Assembly: GCA_963580455.1 (NCBI GenBank)
Contig: OY756968.1
Location: 15,965,996 to 16,029,995 of the forward strand
DNA length: 64,000 bases
Reading direction: 5' to 3'
Origin: Euonymus europaeus
Lineage: Eukaryota > Streptophyta > Magnoliopsida > Celastrales > Celastraceae
The notes under the pieces are model-generated. The model saw nothing but the letters and a program-made list of their open reading frames with translations. It made no database searches and was not told where the DNA came from. Below, in pieces: positions 12,895 to 24,130 of the stretch (within the stretch, counting starts at the first letter, position 1; the number at the start of each line of letters is the position of its first letter). The position numbers and the translations under genes were made by a program.

Positions 12895-13386
12895 GTGATA
12901 CAGGTACAGGTACTAGTGGAGCGGATCAGTGAGAGCAGAATGTGACATGGATGGCCCTGGGTAGGATGTGGGTGCTAGAGAGATACTCTAAGCACGTATT
13001 TTGTATATGATGTATTGATGTTTATTCATGATAATCTTATAACCATTTGGCACCAGAGGGTGTATGCATGATTTATGCTGAGTTGATTTTATGGTTATAT
13101 GATATTATGAAATTGATGATTTGATTTTTACTATCAGTTTGTGCATGCTGGTAGTGGATGGTCTGAGGCCCCTAGGATCAGGATTGCATGTGATTGAGGC
13201 CTGAGGCCTGGCTAGGTTGCTAGTGTGATGGATTGTATATTTATTGCTGCGTGTTTTCTGATGCAGGCGGGGACTCTCCGATATACAGGGAGATGCCGCC
13301 AGATTTCCGGTCCGCCGGATGATCGCACTAGCGGCCTAAGACAGTGCCGGAGGGCACCCGTGGCGTGCCCGGACCGGGGCGTCACA

Positions 13387-13391
13387 GATGC
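13387..13391. repeat. Target-site duplication GATGC (right of LTR 1)
   Basis: Second copy of the 5-bp duplication. The satellite resumes in the correct monomer phase immediately afterwards, reading GATGCAATAACACCAACTTTC. Confidence 0.93.
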
Positions 13392-15180
13392 AATAACACC
13401 AACTTTCTATAAGAAATGGACAAAACCGTTAAAAGCTCTTCTATAGAGGGAGTTGAGCAACTTCAGAACGTCAAAGTTGCTCAGTTTACACTTTTTTTGT
13501 TCTTTTATGTCAAATTTTATTAGTATAAGCTTTCAAGATTATTTCGATGCCAAAACACCAGCTTTCTATGAAAAATGCACAAAACTGTTAAAAGCTCCTC
13601 CATTGAGAGAGTTGAGCAACATCGAAGTTGCTCGGTGTACACCTTTTATTGTTCTTCTTTGTCAAAGTTTACGAGTATAAGCTTCCTAGATTATTTCGAT
13701 GCCAAAACACCAACTTTCTATGACAAATGGACAAAACCGTTAAAAGCTCCTCCATAGAGAGCATTGAGTAACTTCGGACCATCAAAGTTGCTCGGAGTAC
13801 ACTTTTTATTGTTCTTCTATGTCAAATTTTTTGATTATAAACTCCCTAGATTATTTCGATGCCAAAACACCAACTTTCTATGACAAACGGACAAAACGGT
13901 TAAAAGTTCCTCCATAGAGAGAGTTGAGCAACTTCGGACCATCAAAGTTGCTCGGTGTACACCTTATATTGTTCTTCTATGTCAAATTTTTCGAGTATAA
14001 GTTTCCTAGATTATTTCGATGCCAAAACACAAACTTTCTTTGACAAATGGACAAAACCGTTAAAAGCTCCTCCATAGAGAGAGTTGAGTATCTTCGGACC
14101 ATCAAAGTTGCTCGTTGTACACTTTTTATTGTTCTTCTATGTCAAATTTTTTGATTATAAACTCCCTAGATTATTTCGATACCAAAACACCAACTTTCTA
14201 TGACAAATGGACAAAACAGTTAAAAGTTCCTCCATAGAGAGAGTTGAGCAACTTCGGACCATCGAAGTTGCTCGGTGTACACTTTTTATTGTTCTTCTAT
14301 GTGAAATTTTACGAGTATATGCTTCCTAAATTATTTTAATGCCAAAACACAAACTTTCTATGAGAAATGGACAAAATCATTAAAAGCTCCTCGACAGAGA
14401 GAGTTGAGCAACTTCGGACCGTCAACGTTGCTCTGTGTATAATTTTTATTGTTCTTCTATGTCAAATTTTTTGCGTATAAGCTTCCTAGATTATTTCGAT
14501 GCCAAAACACCAACTTTCTATGACAAATAAACAAAACCGTTAAAAGCTCCTCCATAGAGAGAATTGCGCAAATTCGAACCATCAAAGTTGCTCGGTGTAC
14601 ACCTTTTATTGTTCTTCTATGTCAAATTTTTCGAGTATAAGCTTCCTAGATTATTTCGATGCCAAAACACCAACTTTCTATAACAAATGGACAAAACCGT
14701 TAAAAGCTCCTCGATAGAGAGAGTTGAGTAACTTCGGACCATCAAAGTTGCTCGGTGTACACCTTTTATTGTTCTTCTATGTCAAATTTTTCGAGTATAA
14801 GCTTCCTAGATTATTTCGATGCCAAAACACCAACTTTGTATGACAAATAAACAAAACCGTTAAAAGCTCCTCCATAGAGGGAGTTGAGCAACTTCGGACC
14901 GTCAAGGTTGCTCGGTGTACACTTTTTATTGTTCTTCGATGTGAAATTTTACGAGTATATGCTTCCTAGATTATTTTGATGCCAAAACACCAGATTTCTA
15001 TGAGAAATGAACAAAATCGTTAAAAGCTTTTCGAAGGAGAGAGTTGAGCAACATCGGACCGTCAACGTTGCTCTGTGTACACTTTTTATTGTTCTTCTAT
15101 GTCAAATTTTTTGCGTATAAGCTTCCTAGATTATTTCGATTCCAAAACACCAACTTTCTATGACAAATAGACAAAACCGT

Positions 15181-16345
15181 TAAAAGCTCCTCCATAGAGA
15201 GAGTTGAGTAACTTCGGACCATCAAAGTTGGTCGTTGTACACGTTTTATTGTTCTTCTATGTCAAATTTTTTTATTATAAACTCCCTAGATTATTTCGAT
15301 GCCGAAACACCAACTTTCTATGACAAACGGACAAAACGGTTAAAGGCTCCTCCATAGAGAGAGTTGAGCAACTTCGGACCATCAAAGTTGCTCGGTGTAC
15401 ACATTTTATTGTTCTTCTATGTGAAATTTTACGAGTATATGCTTCCTAAATTATTTCGATGCCAAAACACAAACTTTCTATGAGAAATAGACAAAATCAT
15501 TAAAAGGTCCTCGAAAGAGAGAGTTGAGCAACTTCGGACCGTCAACGTTGCTCTGTGTATAATTTTTATTGTTCTTCAATGTCAATTTTTTTGCGTATAA
15601 GCTTCCTAGATTATTTCTATGCCAAAACACCAACTTTCTATGACAAATAAACAAAATCGTTAAAAGCTCCTCCATAGAGAGAGTTGCACAAATTCGAACC
15701 ATCAAAGTTGCTCGGTGTACACCTTTTATTGTTCTTCTATGTCAAATTTTTCGAGTATAAGCTTCCTAGATTATTTCGATGCCAAAACACAAACTTTCTT
15801 TCACAAATGGACAAAACCGTTAAAAGCTCCTCCATAGAGAGAGTTGAGTAACTTGGGACCATCAAAGTTGCTCGGTATACACCTTTTATTGTTCTTCTAT
15901 GTCAAATTTTTCGAGTATAAGCTTCCTAGATTATTTCGATGCCAAAACACCAACTTTGTATGACAAATAAACAAAACCGTTAAAAGCTCCTCCATAGAGG
16001 GAGTTGAGCAACTTCGGACCGTCAAAGTTGCTCTGTGTACACCTTTTATTGTTCTTCTATGTGAAATTTTACGAGTATATGCTTCCTAGATTATTTTGAT
16101 GCCAAAACACCAACTTTCTATGAGAAATGGACAAAATCGTTAAAAGCTCCGCGAAAGAGAGAGTTGAGCAACATCGGATCGTCAACGTTGCTCTGTGTAC
16201 ATATTTTATTGTTCTTCTATGTCAATTTTTTTGCGTATAAGCTTCCTAGATTATTTCGTTTCCAAAACAGGACTTTCTATGACAAATAGACAAAACCGTT
16301 AAAAGCTCCTCCATAGAGAGTGTTCAGCAACTTCGGACCATCAAA
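15181..16345. repeat. Segmental duplication, copy II (first part)
   Basis: Matches 9,061-10,215 with an offset of about 6,120-6,140 bp, including the private GGTCGTTGTACACG and GATGCCGAAACACC variants and the GTTCAGCAACTTCGG junction monomer. It is broken by the insertion at 16,360 and continues at 18,064, which aligns with 10,380. Confidence 0.7.
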
Positions 16346-16359
16346 GCTCCTCCATAGAG

Positions 16360-18063
16360 TTATTCGTGTTATTTTTGGTCTTCATGAGTTAGTTCGTAAG
16401 TGTTTTTAACGCTTTTTATGCTTAAATTGAGGTTTCAATGTTTAAATATGGTTTAATATACCACTAATGAGTTGTTTGCACGATTTACAAATATTTTGGA
16501 TGAGTCGGGACTAATTCAATGACAAAAAGCAAAATAATGAAATTGCTGTCAAATGATATGCTAATATGGGTTTTGACAGGCTGATGCTTGAACAGCTACT
16601 GCAGTTTCTATAAAAGTCCGATCTCAGTGATTCTTGCGGCATTGAAAACTTGACATTTCATGCTTCACGTGGATATCAACTTTGTTAATTTTGGATGACA
16701 GATAGAGAAGTTGTGAGTGTGCAAAGTCAGCTGCGGCAGAGTTTACTTGCAGTTCTGAGTATCCTTAACTGTTGTCTCCGTAACATTTTTTCTACTGCCC
16801 AGAAAATTATGCTTTATGATTCGTTGGAAATCTAATAGGAAGGGCTACAACTATTGTGTTTTATGATTTCTCCAATTCTGGCTTTAAGACATTGTAAAAT
16901 GGTCATCTTTCAGGACTATAAAATCTGGGAAGAGAATGCAGCAGTGCTTAAGGGTAGGCTTGGAATTTGAAAGCTATAGAGGGGCAATTTGGTCATTGTA
17001 CATGAAAATGATATTTGACCTAAAGAGGATTGTGCTGCAGAGGGGAAGACCAGAGGAGATTGGCGCAGCCCAGAAGAGTGAGATAGAAGAACCAGAAAAA
17101 GAAGAGGAACAATTGGGTGCTGCGATTGGCAGAAAAGAGTGTGCAGCTTGGGCAGATTTAATTAGGCAGCAGCTATTGTCGGAAGAGAAGAGCAGCTGTC
17201 ACAGGGGAGCTGCAGAGGAAGGATTCAACCTAGTTTGATATTTCTCTCTATTTTAAACTCTTGTAGCTGTCGTGATATGGATTTATTCATGGAGATGATG
17301 CTTTGTTTCAGCTTGATGATGAACTAACTTGTTTGCTGGGGTTCCAATGGAACCCAAATCCATGCTTGAATTTTGATTGCTGTGAAGTTGATTAATACCC
17401 ATATGTGATGTGTTCATTCAATTTGTGCTTAATGCTTTCTTGTGATTGATCAACACTAGAAGGATTCTTGGAAAACCTTTGTGAACTAGGAATAGGGATT
17501 GAAGGTTTAGCCAATAAATTGGATGACATATATTCTGATTTTCTATTTGATAGATAATTAGTTTTCCCTCTTGGATAGGAATATACCAATAGGGTATGTG
17601 CAAATAATGGAGGAAAGTACTTAATGCATTGTTCTTTAATTTATCAACATGGGCATATAGTTGATGGATTAAGAATGATAGGTTCTCTTATTTTCGGAAG
17701 AAGTAGATGAATAATTTATTTCCTCGTTGGCATATTACAATGGGTTGTTAGTTAATGGAATGGCATGATGAGTTTAGGAGATGATTTGGGGGAAATTGGG
17801 TGCCCTAGGCTTTTCTCATAGTTGATTCATAAGTACCAATTTGCCAAAGTTTTAATTAAATTCACTGTTTTATACATATATAAAAGAGACAACAAGAAAT
17901 CTAAATTGTTAATCATTGTTCAGTTTAATTAATTTATTTCATTAACGTCGTGCCAACGTTTCGTTTTACCTCCCTGTGGGTTCGACACTCTCTCATTTTC
18001 TATACTACTTGTTGATACGTGCACTTGTGTAGTATATTCTTCATTTTAAGAAATTACACAACA
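16360..18063 (+). mobile_element. LTR-like fragment, probably Ty3/gypsy Tat/Athila type
   Basis: About 1.7 kb of non-satellite DNA. The right end has CTCCCTGTGGGTTCGACACT (17,970-17,989) and TTGATACGTGCACTTGTGTA (18,012-18,031), which I recognise from the 3' part of long plant Ty3/gypsy LTRs of the Tat/Athila kind; it terminates ...ACACAACA directly before the satellite. The left end is unclear. A TG at 16,367 could be a terminus, but the flanks ATTCG and GTGTA do not match, so no target-site duplication is present and part of the target is missing. No polymerase or gag domains are seen. A solo LTR whose flanks were lost by recombination, or a truncated LTR, both fit. Confidence 0.6.
17970..18063 (+). 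other. LTR 3'-end signature
   Basis: The short G+C-richer block containing CCCTGTGGGTTCGACACTC, followed by GATACGTGCACTTG and ending in ACACAACA, is the most diagnostic part of this insertion. The resemblance to Tat/Athila-like LTR ends is from memory of the family pattern, not from a search. The primer-binding region that would normally follow is absent; satellite begins at 18,064. Confidence 0.5.
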
Positions 18064-21000
18064 GTGTACACTTTTTATTGAAAGAAATGTCAAATTTTAT
18101 GAGTATAAGCTTCATAGACTATTTCGATCCCAAAACACTAACTTTCTATGAAAAATGCACAAAACCGTTAAAAGCTCCTCCATAGAGAGAGTTGCGCAAA
18201 TTCGAACCATCAAAGTTGCTCGGTGTACACCTTTTATTGTTCTTCTATGTCAAATTTTTCGAGTATAAGCTTCCTAGATTATTTCGATGCCAAAACACCA
18301 ACTTTCTATGACAAATGTACAAAACCGTTAAAAGCTCCTCCATAGAGAGAGTTGCGCAAATTCGAACCATCAAAGTTGCTCGGTGTACACCTTTTATTGT
18401 TCTTCTATGTCAAATTTTTCGAGTATAAGCTTCCTAGATTATTTCGATGCCAAAACACTAACTTTGTATGACAAATGCCCAAAAATGTTAAAAGCTCCTC
18501 CATAGAGAGAGTTGCGCAAATTCGAACCATCAAAGTTGCTCGGTGTACACCTTTTATTGTTCTTCTATGTCAAATTTTTCGAGTATAAGCTTCCTAGATT
18601 ATTTCGATGCCAAAACACCAACTTTCTATGAGAAATGGACAAAAACGTTAAAAGCTCCTCTATAGAGGAAGATGAGTAACTTCGGACCATCAAAGTTGGT
18701 CGGTGTACACCTTTTATTGTTCTTCTTTGTCAAAATTTTCGAGTATAAGCTTCCTAGATTATTTCGACGCCAAAACACGAACTTTGTATGACAAATAAAC
18801 AAAACCGTTAAAAGCTCCTCCATAGAGGGAGTTGAGCAACTTCGGACCGTCAAAGTTGCTCGTTGTACACTTTTTATTGTTCTTCTATGTGAAATTTTAC
18901 GAGTATATGCTTCCTAGATTATTTTGATGCCAAAACACCAACTTTCTATGAGAAATGGACAAAATCGTTAAGAGCTCCGCGAAAGAGAGGGTTGAGCAAC
19001 ATCAGACCGTCAACGTTGCTCTGTGTACACTTTATTGTTCTTCTATGTCAAATTTTTGTGTATAAGCTTCCTAGATTATTTCGATTATAAAACACCAACT
19101 TTCAATGACAAATGGACGAAACCGTTAAAAGCTCCTCCATAGAGAGAGTTGAGCAACTTCGGACCATCAAAGTTGCTCGGCATACATTTTTTATTTTCTT
19201 CTATGTCAACTTTTACGAGTATAAGCTTCATAGATTATTTCGATGACAAAACACCAACTTTTTATGACAAATCGAAATAACCATTAAAAGCTCCTCCATA
19301 GAGAGAGTTGAGCAAATTCGAACCATCAACGTTGCTCGGTGTACACTTTTTATTGTTCCTCTAAGTCAAATTTTTTGTGTATAAGCTTCCTAGACTATTT
19401 CAATCGCAAAACACTAACTTTCTATGAAAAATGCACAAAACCGTTAAAAGCTCCTCCATAGAGAGAGTTGCGCAAATTCGAACCATCAAGGTTGCCCGGT
19501 GTACACCTTTTATTGTTCTTCTACGTCAAATTTTTCGAGTATAAGCTTCCTAGATTATTTCGATGCCAAAACACCAACTTTCTATGACAAATGGACAAAA
19601 CCGTTAAAAGCTCCTCCATAGAGAGAGTTGCGCAAATTCGAACCATCAAAGTTGCTCGGTGTACACCTTTTATTGTTCTTCTATGTCAAATTTTTCGAGT
19701 ATAAGCTTCCTAGATTATTTCGATGACAAAACACTAACTTTCTATGACAAATGCACAAAACCGTTAAAACTCCTCCATAGAGAGAGTTGCGCAAATTCGA
19801 ACCACAAAGTTGCTCGGTGTACACCTTTTATTGTTCTTCTATGTCAAATTTTTCGAGTATAAGCTTCCTAGATTATTTTGACGTAAAACACCAACTTTCT
19901 ATTTCAAACGGGGAAAACCGTTAAAAGCTCCTCCATAGAGGGAGTTGAGCAACTTCGGACTGTCAAAGTTGCTCAGTCTACACTTTTTTTTATTCTTCTA
20001 TGTCAAATTTTATGAGTACAAGCTTTCAAGATTATTTCGATACTAAAACACCAGCTTTCTATGAAAAATGTACAAAACCGTTAAAAGCTTCTCCAGTGAG
20101 AGAGTTGAGCAACATCGAAGTTGCTCAGTGTACACCTTTTATTATTCTTCTTTGTCAAAGTTTACGAGTATAAGCTTCCTAGATTATTTCGATGCCAAAA
20201 CACCAACTTTCTATGACAAATGGACAAAACAGTTAAAGCTCCTCCATAGAGAGAGTCGAGCAACTTCGGACCGTCAAATTTGCTAGGTGGACACTTTTTA
20301 TTATTATTCTATGTCAAGTTTTTTGCATATAAACTTCACAAATTATTTCGATTCCAAAATACCAAATTTCTATGAAAAATGCACAAAACCGTTAAAAGCT
20401 CCTCCATTGCTCGTTGTACACTTTTTATTGTTCTTCTATGTCAAATTTTTTGCGTATAAACTTCCTAGATCATTTCGATGCAAAAACACCAACTTTCTAT
20501 GACAAATGGACGAAACCGTTAAAAGCTCCTCCATAGAGAGAGTTGAGCAACTTCGGACCATCAAAGTTGCTCATTTTTTATTTTCTTCTATGTCAAATTT
20601 TACGAGTATAAGCTTCATAGATTATTTCGATGACAAAACACCAACTTTTTATGACAAATTGAAATAACCATTAGAAGCTCCTCCATAGAGAGAGTTGAGC
20701 AAATTCGAACCATCAACGTTGCTCGGTGTACACTTTTTATTGTTCCTCTAAGTCAAATTTTTTGTGTATAAGCTTCCTAGATTATTTCGAAGCCAAAACA
20801 CCAACTTTCTACGACAAATGGACAAAACCGTTAAAAGCTTCTTCATAGAGAGAGTTGAGCAACTTCGGACCGCCAAAGTTGCTACGTGGACACTTTTTAT
20901 TGTTATTCTATGTCAAGTTTTTTGCATATAAACTTCACAAATTATTTCGATTCCAAAATACCAAATTTCTATGAAAAATGCACAAAACCGTTAAAAGCTC

Positions 21001-22034
21001 CTCCATTGCTCGTTGTACACTTTTTATTGTTCTTCTATGTCAAATTTTTTGCGTATAAACTTCCTAGATCATTTCGATGCAAAAACACCAACTTTCTATG
21101 ACAAATGGACGAAACCGTTAAAAGCTCCTCCATAGAGAGAGTTGAGCAACTTCGGACCATCAAAGTTGCTCATTTTTTATTTTCTTCTATGTCAAATTTT
21201 ACGAGTATAAGCTTCATAGATTATTTCGATGACAAAACACCAACTTTTTATGACAAATTGAAATAACCATTAGAAGCTCCTCCATAGAGAGAGTTGAGCA
21301 AATTCGAACCATCAACGTTGCTCGGTGTACACTTTTTATTGTTCCTCTAAGTCAAATTTTTTGTGTATAAGCTTCCTAGATTATTTCGAAGCCAAAACAC
21401 CAACTTTCTACGACAAATGGACAAAACCGTTAAAAGCTTCTTCATAGAGAGAGTTGAGCAACTTCGGACCGCCAAAGTTGCTACGTGGACACTTTTTATT
21501 GTTATTCTATGTCAAGTTTTTTGCATATAAACTTCACAAATTATTTCGATTCCAAAATACCAAATTTCTATGAAAAATGCACAAAACCGTTAAAAGCTCC
21601 TCAATTGCTCGTTGTACACTTTTTATTGTTCTTCTATGTCAAATTTTTTGCGTATAAACTTCCTAGATCATTTCGATGCAAAAACACCAACTTTCTATGA
21701 CAAATGGACGAAACCGTTAAAAGCTCCTCCATAGAGAGAGTTGAGCAACTTCGGACCATCAAAGTTGCTCATTTTTTATTTTCTTCTATGTCAAATTTTA
21801 CGAGTATAAGCTTCATAGATTATTTCGATGACAAAACACCAACTTTTTATGACAAATTGAAATAACCATTAGAAGCTCCTCCATAGAGAGAGTTGAGCAA
21901 ATTCGAACCATCAACGTTGCTCGGTGTACACTTTTTATTGTTCCTCTAAGTCAAATTTTTTGTGTATAAGCTTCCTAGATTATTTCGAAGCCAAAACACC
22001 AACTTTCTACGACAAATGGACAAAACCGTTAAAA
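18064..22034. repeat. 160-bp satellite array, block 1c
   Basis: The satellite resumes inside a monomer at GTGTACACTTTTTATTG (monomer position 33) and starts with the rare GAAAGAAA variant. 18,064-18,660 aligns with 10,380-11,085 plus 13,387 onward. Monomer composition shifts from about 19.9 kb toward types with GGTGGACAC and ATAAACTTC that dominate the next domain. Contains the 599-bp triplicate (separate entry). No gene. Confidence 0.96.
18606..18610. other. Paralogous empty site for LTR 1
   Basis: ATTATTTCGATGCCAAAACA here matches both flanks of LTR 1 joined with one GATGC. The downstream sequence (TATGAGAAATGGACAAAA, then CTCTATAGAGG) matches 13,392 onward. It shows what the target looked like before insertion and confirms the 5-bp duplication. 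Confidence 0.8.
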
Positions 22035-22035
22035 G
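20280..22035. repeat. 599-bp tetramer, three tandem copies
   Basis: Copies start near 20,280, 20,879 and 21,478; the third ends about 22,035. Each holds four monomers shortened from 640 to 599 bp by two deletions. One removes 33 bp, so that CTCCATT joins GCTCGTTGTACAC and the left arm and loop of the monomer dyad are lost. The other removes 8 bp around GGTGTACAC, leaving GTTGCTCATTTTTTATTTTC. The copies are almost identical (single-base differences such as TCCATTGC against TCAATTGC at 21,602), so amplification is recent. Confidence 0.92.
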
Positions 22036-22489
22036 CTTCTCCATTGAGAGAAATGAGCAACTTCGGAACATCAAAGTTGCTCAGTGTAAACCTTTTATTG
22101 TTCTTCTATGTCAAATTTTACGAGTATAAGCTTCCTAGATTATTTCAATGCGAAAACACCAACTTTCTATGACAAATGAAAAAAACCGTTAAAAGCTCCT
22201 CCATAGAGAGAGTTGAGCAACTTCGGACCGACAAATTTGCTAGGGGGACACTTTTTATTATTCTTCTATGTCAAATTTTTTTCATATAAACTTCATAGAT
22301 TATTTCGATTCAAAAACACCAAGTTTTTATGAAAAATGCACAAAACCATTAAAAGCTCCTCCATTGAGAGTGTTGAGCAACTTCGGAACATCAAAGTTGT
22401 TCAGTGTAAACATTTTATTGTTCTTCTATGTCAAATTTTACGAGTATAAGATTCCTAGATTATTTCAATGCCAAAACACCAACTTTCTA

Positions 22490-24130
22490 TGAAAAATGTA
22501 CAAAACCATTAAAAGCTCCTCCATAGAGAGAGTCGAGCAACTTCGGACCGTCAAATTTCCTAGGTGGACACTTTTTATTATTCTTCTATGTCATGTTTTT
22601 TGCGTATAAACTTCCCAAATTATTTCGATTCCAAAATACCAAATTTCTATGAAAAGTGCACAAAACTGATAAAAGGTCCTCCATTGAGAGAGTTGAGCGA
22701 CTTTGGAACATCAAAGTTGCTCAGTGTAAACAGTTTATTGTTCTTCTATGTCAAATTTTACGAGTATAAGCTTTCTAGATTATTTCAATACCAAAACACC
22801 AACTTTCTATGACAAATGTACAAAACCATTAAAAGTTCCTCCTTAGTGAGAGTTGAGCAACTTCGGACAGACAAATTTGCTAGATGGACACTTTTTATTA
22901 TTCTTCTATGTCAAATTTTTTGCGAATAAACTTCCTAGATTATTTCGATTCAAAAACACCAAATTTTTATGAAAAATGCACAAAACCATTAAAAGCTCCT
23001 CCATTGAGAGAGTTGAGCAACTTCGGAACATCGAAGTTGCTCAGTGTAAACCTTTTATTGTTCTTCTATGTCAAATTTTACGAGTATAAGCTTCCTAGAT
23101 TATTTCAACGCCAAAACACCAACTTTCTATGACAAATGGACAAAACCGTTAAAAGCTCCTACATAGAGAGAATTGAGCAACTTCGAACCGACAAATTTGC
23201 TAGGTGTCCACTTTTTATTATTCTTCTATGTCAAATTTGTTTTCGGATAAACTTCCTTGATTATTTCGATTCCAAAACACGAAATTTCTATGAAAAATGC
23301 ACAAAACCGTTAAAAGCTCCTCCATTGGGAGAGTTGAGCAACTTCGGAACATCAAAGTTGCTCAGTGTAAACCTTTTATAGTTCTTCTATGTCAAATTTT
23401 ACGAGTATAAGCTTCCTAGATTATTTCGATGCCAAAAATCCAACTTTCTATGACAAATGGACAAAACCGTTAAAAGCTCCTCCATAGAGAGAGTTGAGCA
23501 ACTTCGGACCGACAAATTTGCTAGGTGGACACTTTTTGTTATTCTTCTATGTCAAATTTTTTGAGTATAAACTTCCTATATTATTTCGATTCCAAAACAC
23601 CAAATTTCTATAAAAAATGCACAAAATCGTTAAAAGCTCCTCCATTGAGAGAGTTCATCAACTTCGGAACATCAAAGTTGCTTAGTGTAAACCTTTTATT
23701 GTTCTTCTATGTCAAATTTTACGAGTATAGGCTTCCTAGATTATTTCGAAGCCAAAACACGAACTTTCTATGACAAATGGACAAAACCGTTAAAAGCTCC
23801 TCCATAGAGAGAGTTGAGCAACTTCGGACCCACAAATTTGCCAGCTGCACACTTTTCATTATTCTTCTATGTCAAACTTTTTGCGTATAAACTTCCTAGA
23901 TTATTTCAATTCCAAAACACCAAATTTCTATTAAAAATGCACGAAACCGTTAAAAGCTCCTCCATTGAGAGAGTTGAGCAACTTCGGAACATCAAAGTTG
24001 CTCAGTGTAAACCTTTTATTGTTCTTCAATGTCAAATGTTTTGCGTATAAACTTCCTAAATTATTTCGATGCCAAAACACCAACTTTCTATGAAAAATGC
24101 ACAAAACCGTTAAAAGCTTCTCCATTGAGA
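22490..24130. repeat. Older segmental duplication, copy 1 (offset 4,804 bp)
   Basis: About ten monomers here match 27,294-28,934 in order at a constant offset of 4,804 bp (30 monomers plus 4 bp). Shared oddities include the TAGTGAGAGTTGAGC/CAGACAAATTTGCTAGATGG monomer, the GGTGTCCAC monomer and the GTGCACAAAACTGATAAAAGG monomer. Differences are common enough by eye to place it well before the 6.9-kb event. Confidence 0.8.

Larger units (their letters stand above)
11086..13386 (+). mobile_element. Solo LTR, family X, copy 1 (2,301 bp)
   Basis: A non-satellite insertion begins TGTGAAACCCCGACCC and ends GGACCGGGGCGTCACA. It therefore has 5'-TG...CA-3' termini, imperfect terminal inverted repeats and a 5-bp target-site duplication, all typical of LTR retrotransposons. 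No reverse transcriptase, integrase, gag, primer-binding site or second LTR is present, so a solo LTR left by LTR-LTR recombination is the simplest reading; a non-autonomous element is the alternative. In order it contains a conserved block with GTCTGTTTCGGGCTCATAAT, a cluster of GTCCGGAC palindromes, a GA-rich tract, splice-like signals, two AT microsatellites and a G+C-rich right end. Insertion 52,735-55,087 is a diverged relative in the opposite orientation. The superfamily cannot be set from an LTR alone. Confidence 0.88.
13387..16359. repeat. 160-bp satellite array, block 1b
   Basis: Continuation of the same satellite in the same orientation. It includes a monomer with an 8-bp deletion at about 13,615, where GAGCAAC joins ATCGAAGTTGCTC; the same deletion occurs near 20,107 and marks related segments. 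From about 15,181 the sequence parallels 9,061 onward. At the right end an abnormal junction joins CCATCAAAG directly to CTCCTCCATAGAG (16,341-16,359), skipping most of a monomer, just before non-satellite DNA starts. Confidence 0.96.

Noticed and set aside
13225..13446. 73-residue frame across the right edge of LTR 1
   Set aside because: It crosses the LTR/satellite boundary and is therefore a chance fusion.
16936..17238. 100-residue frame, rich in E, R and Q, inside the LTR fragment
   Set aside because: It lies within LTR-like DNA, shows no recognisable domain and no partner frame; chance or a decayed leader is more likely than a gene.
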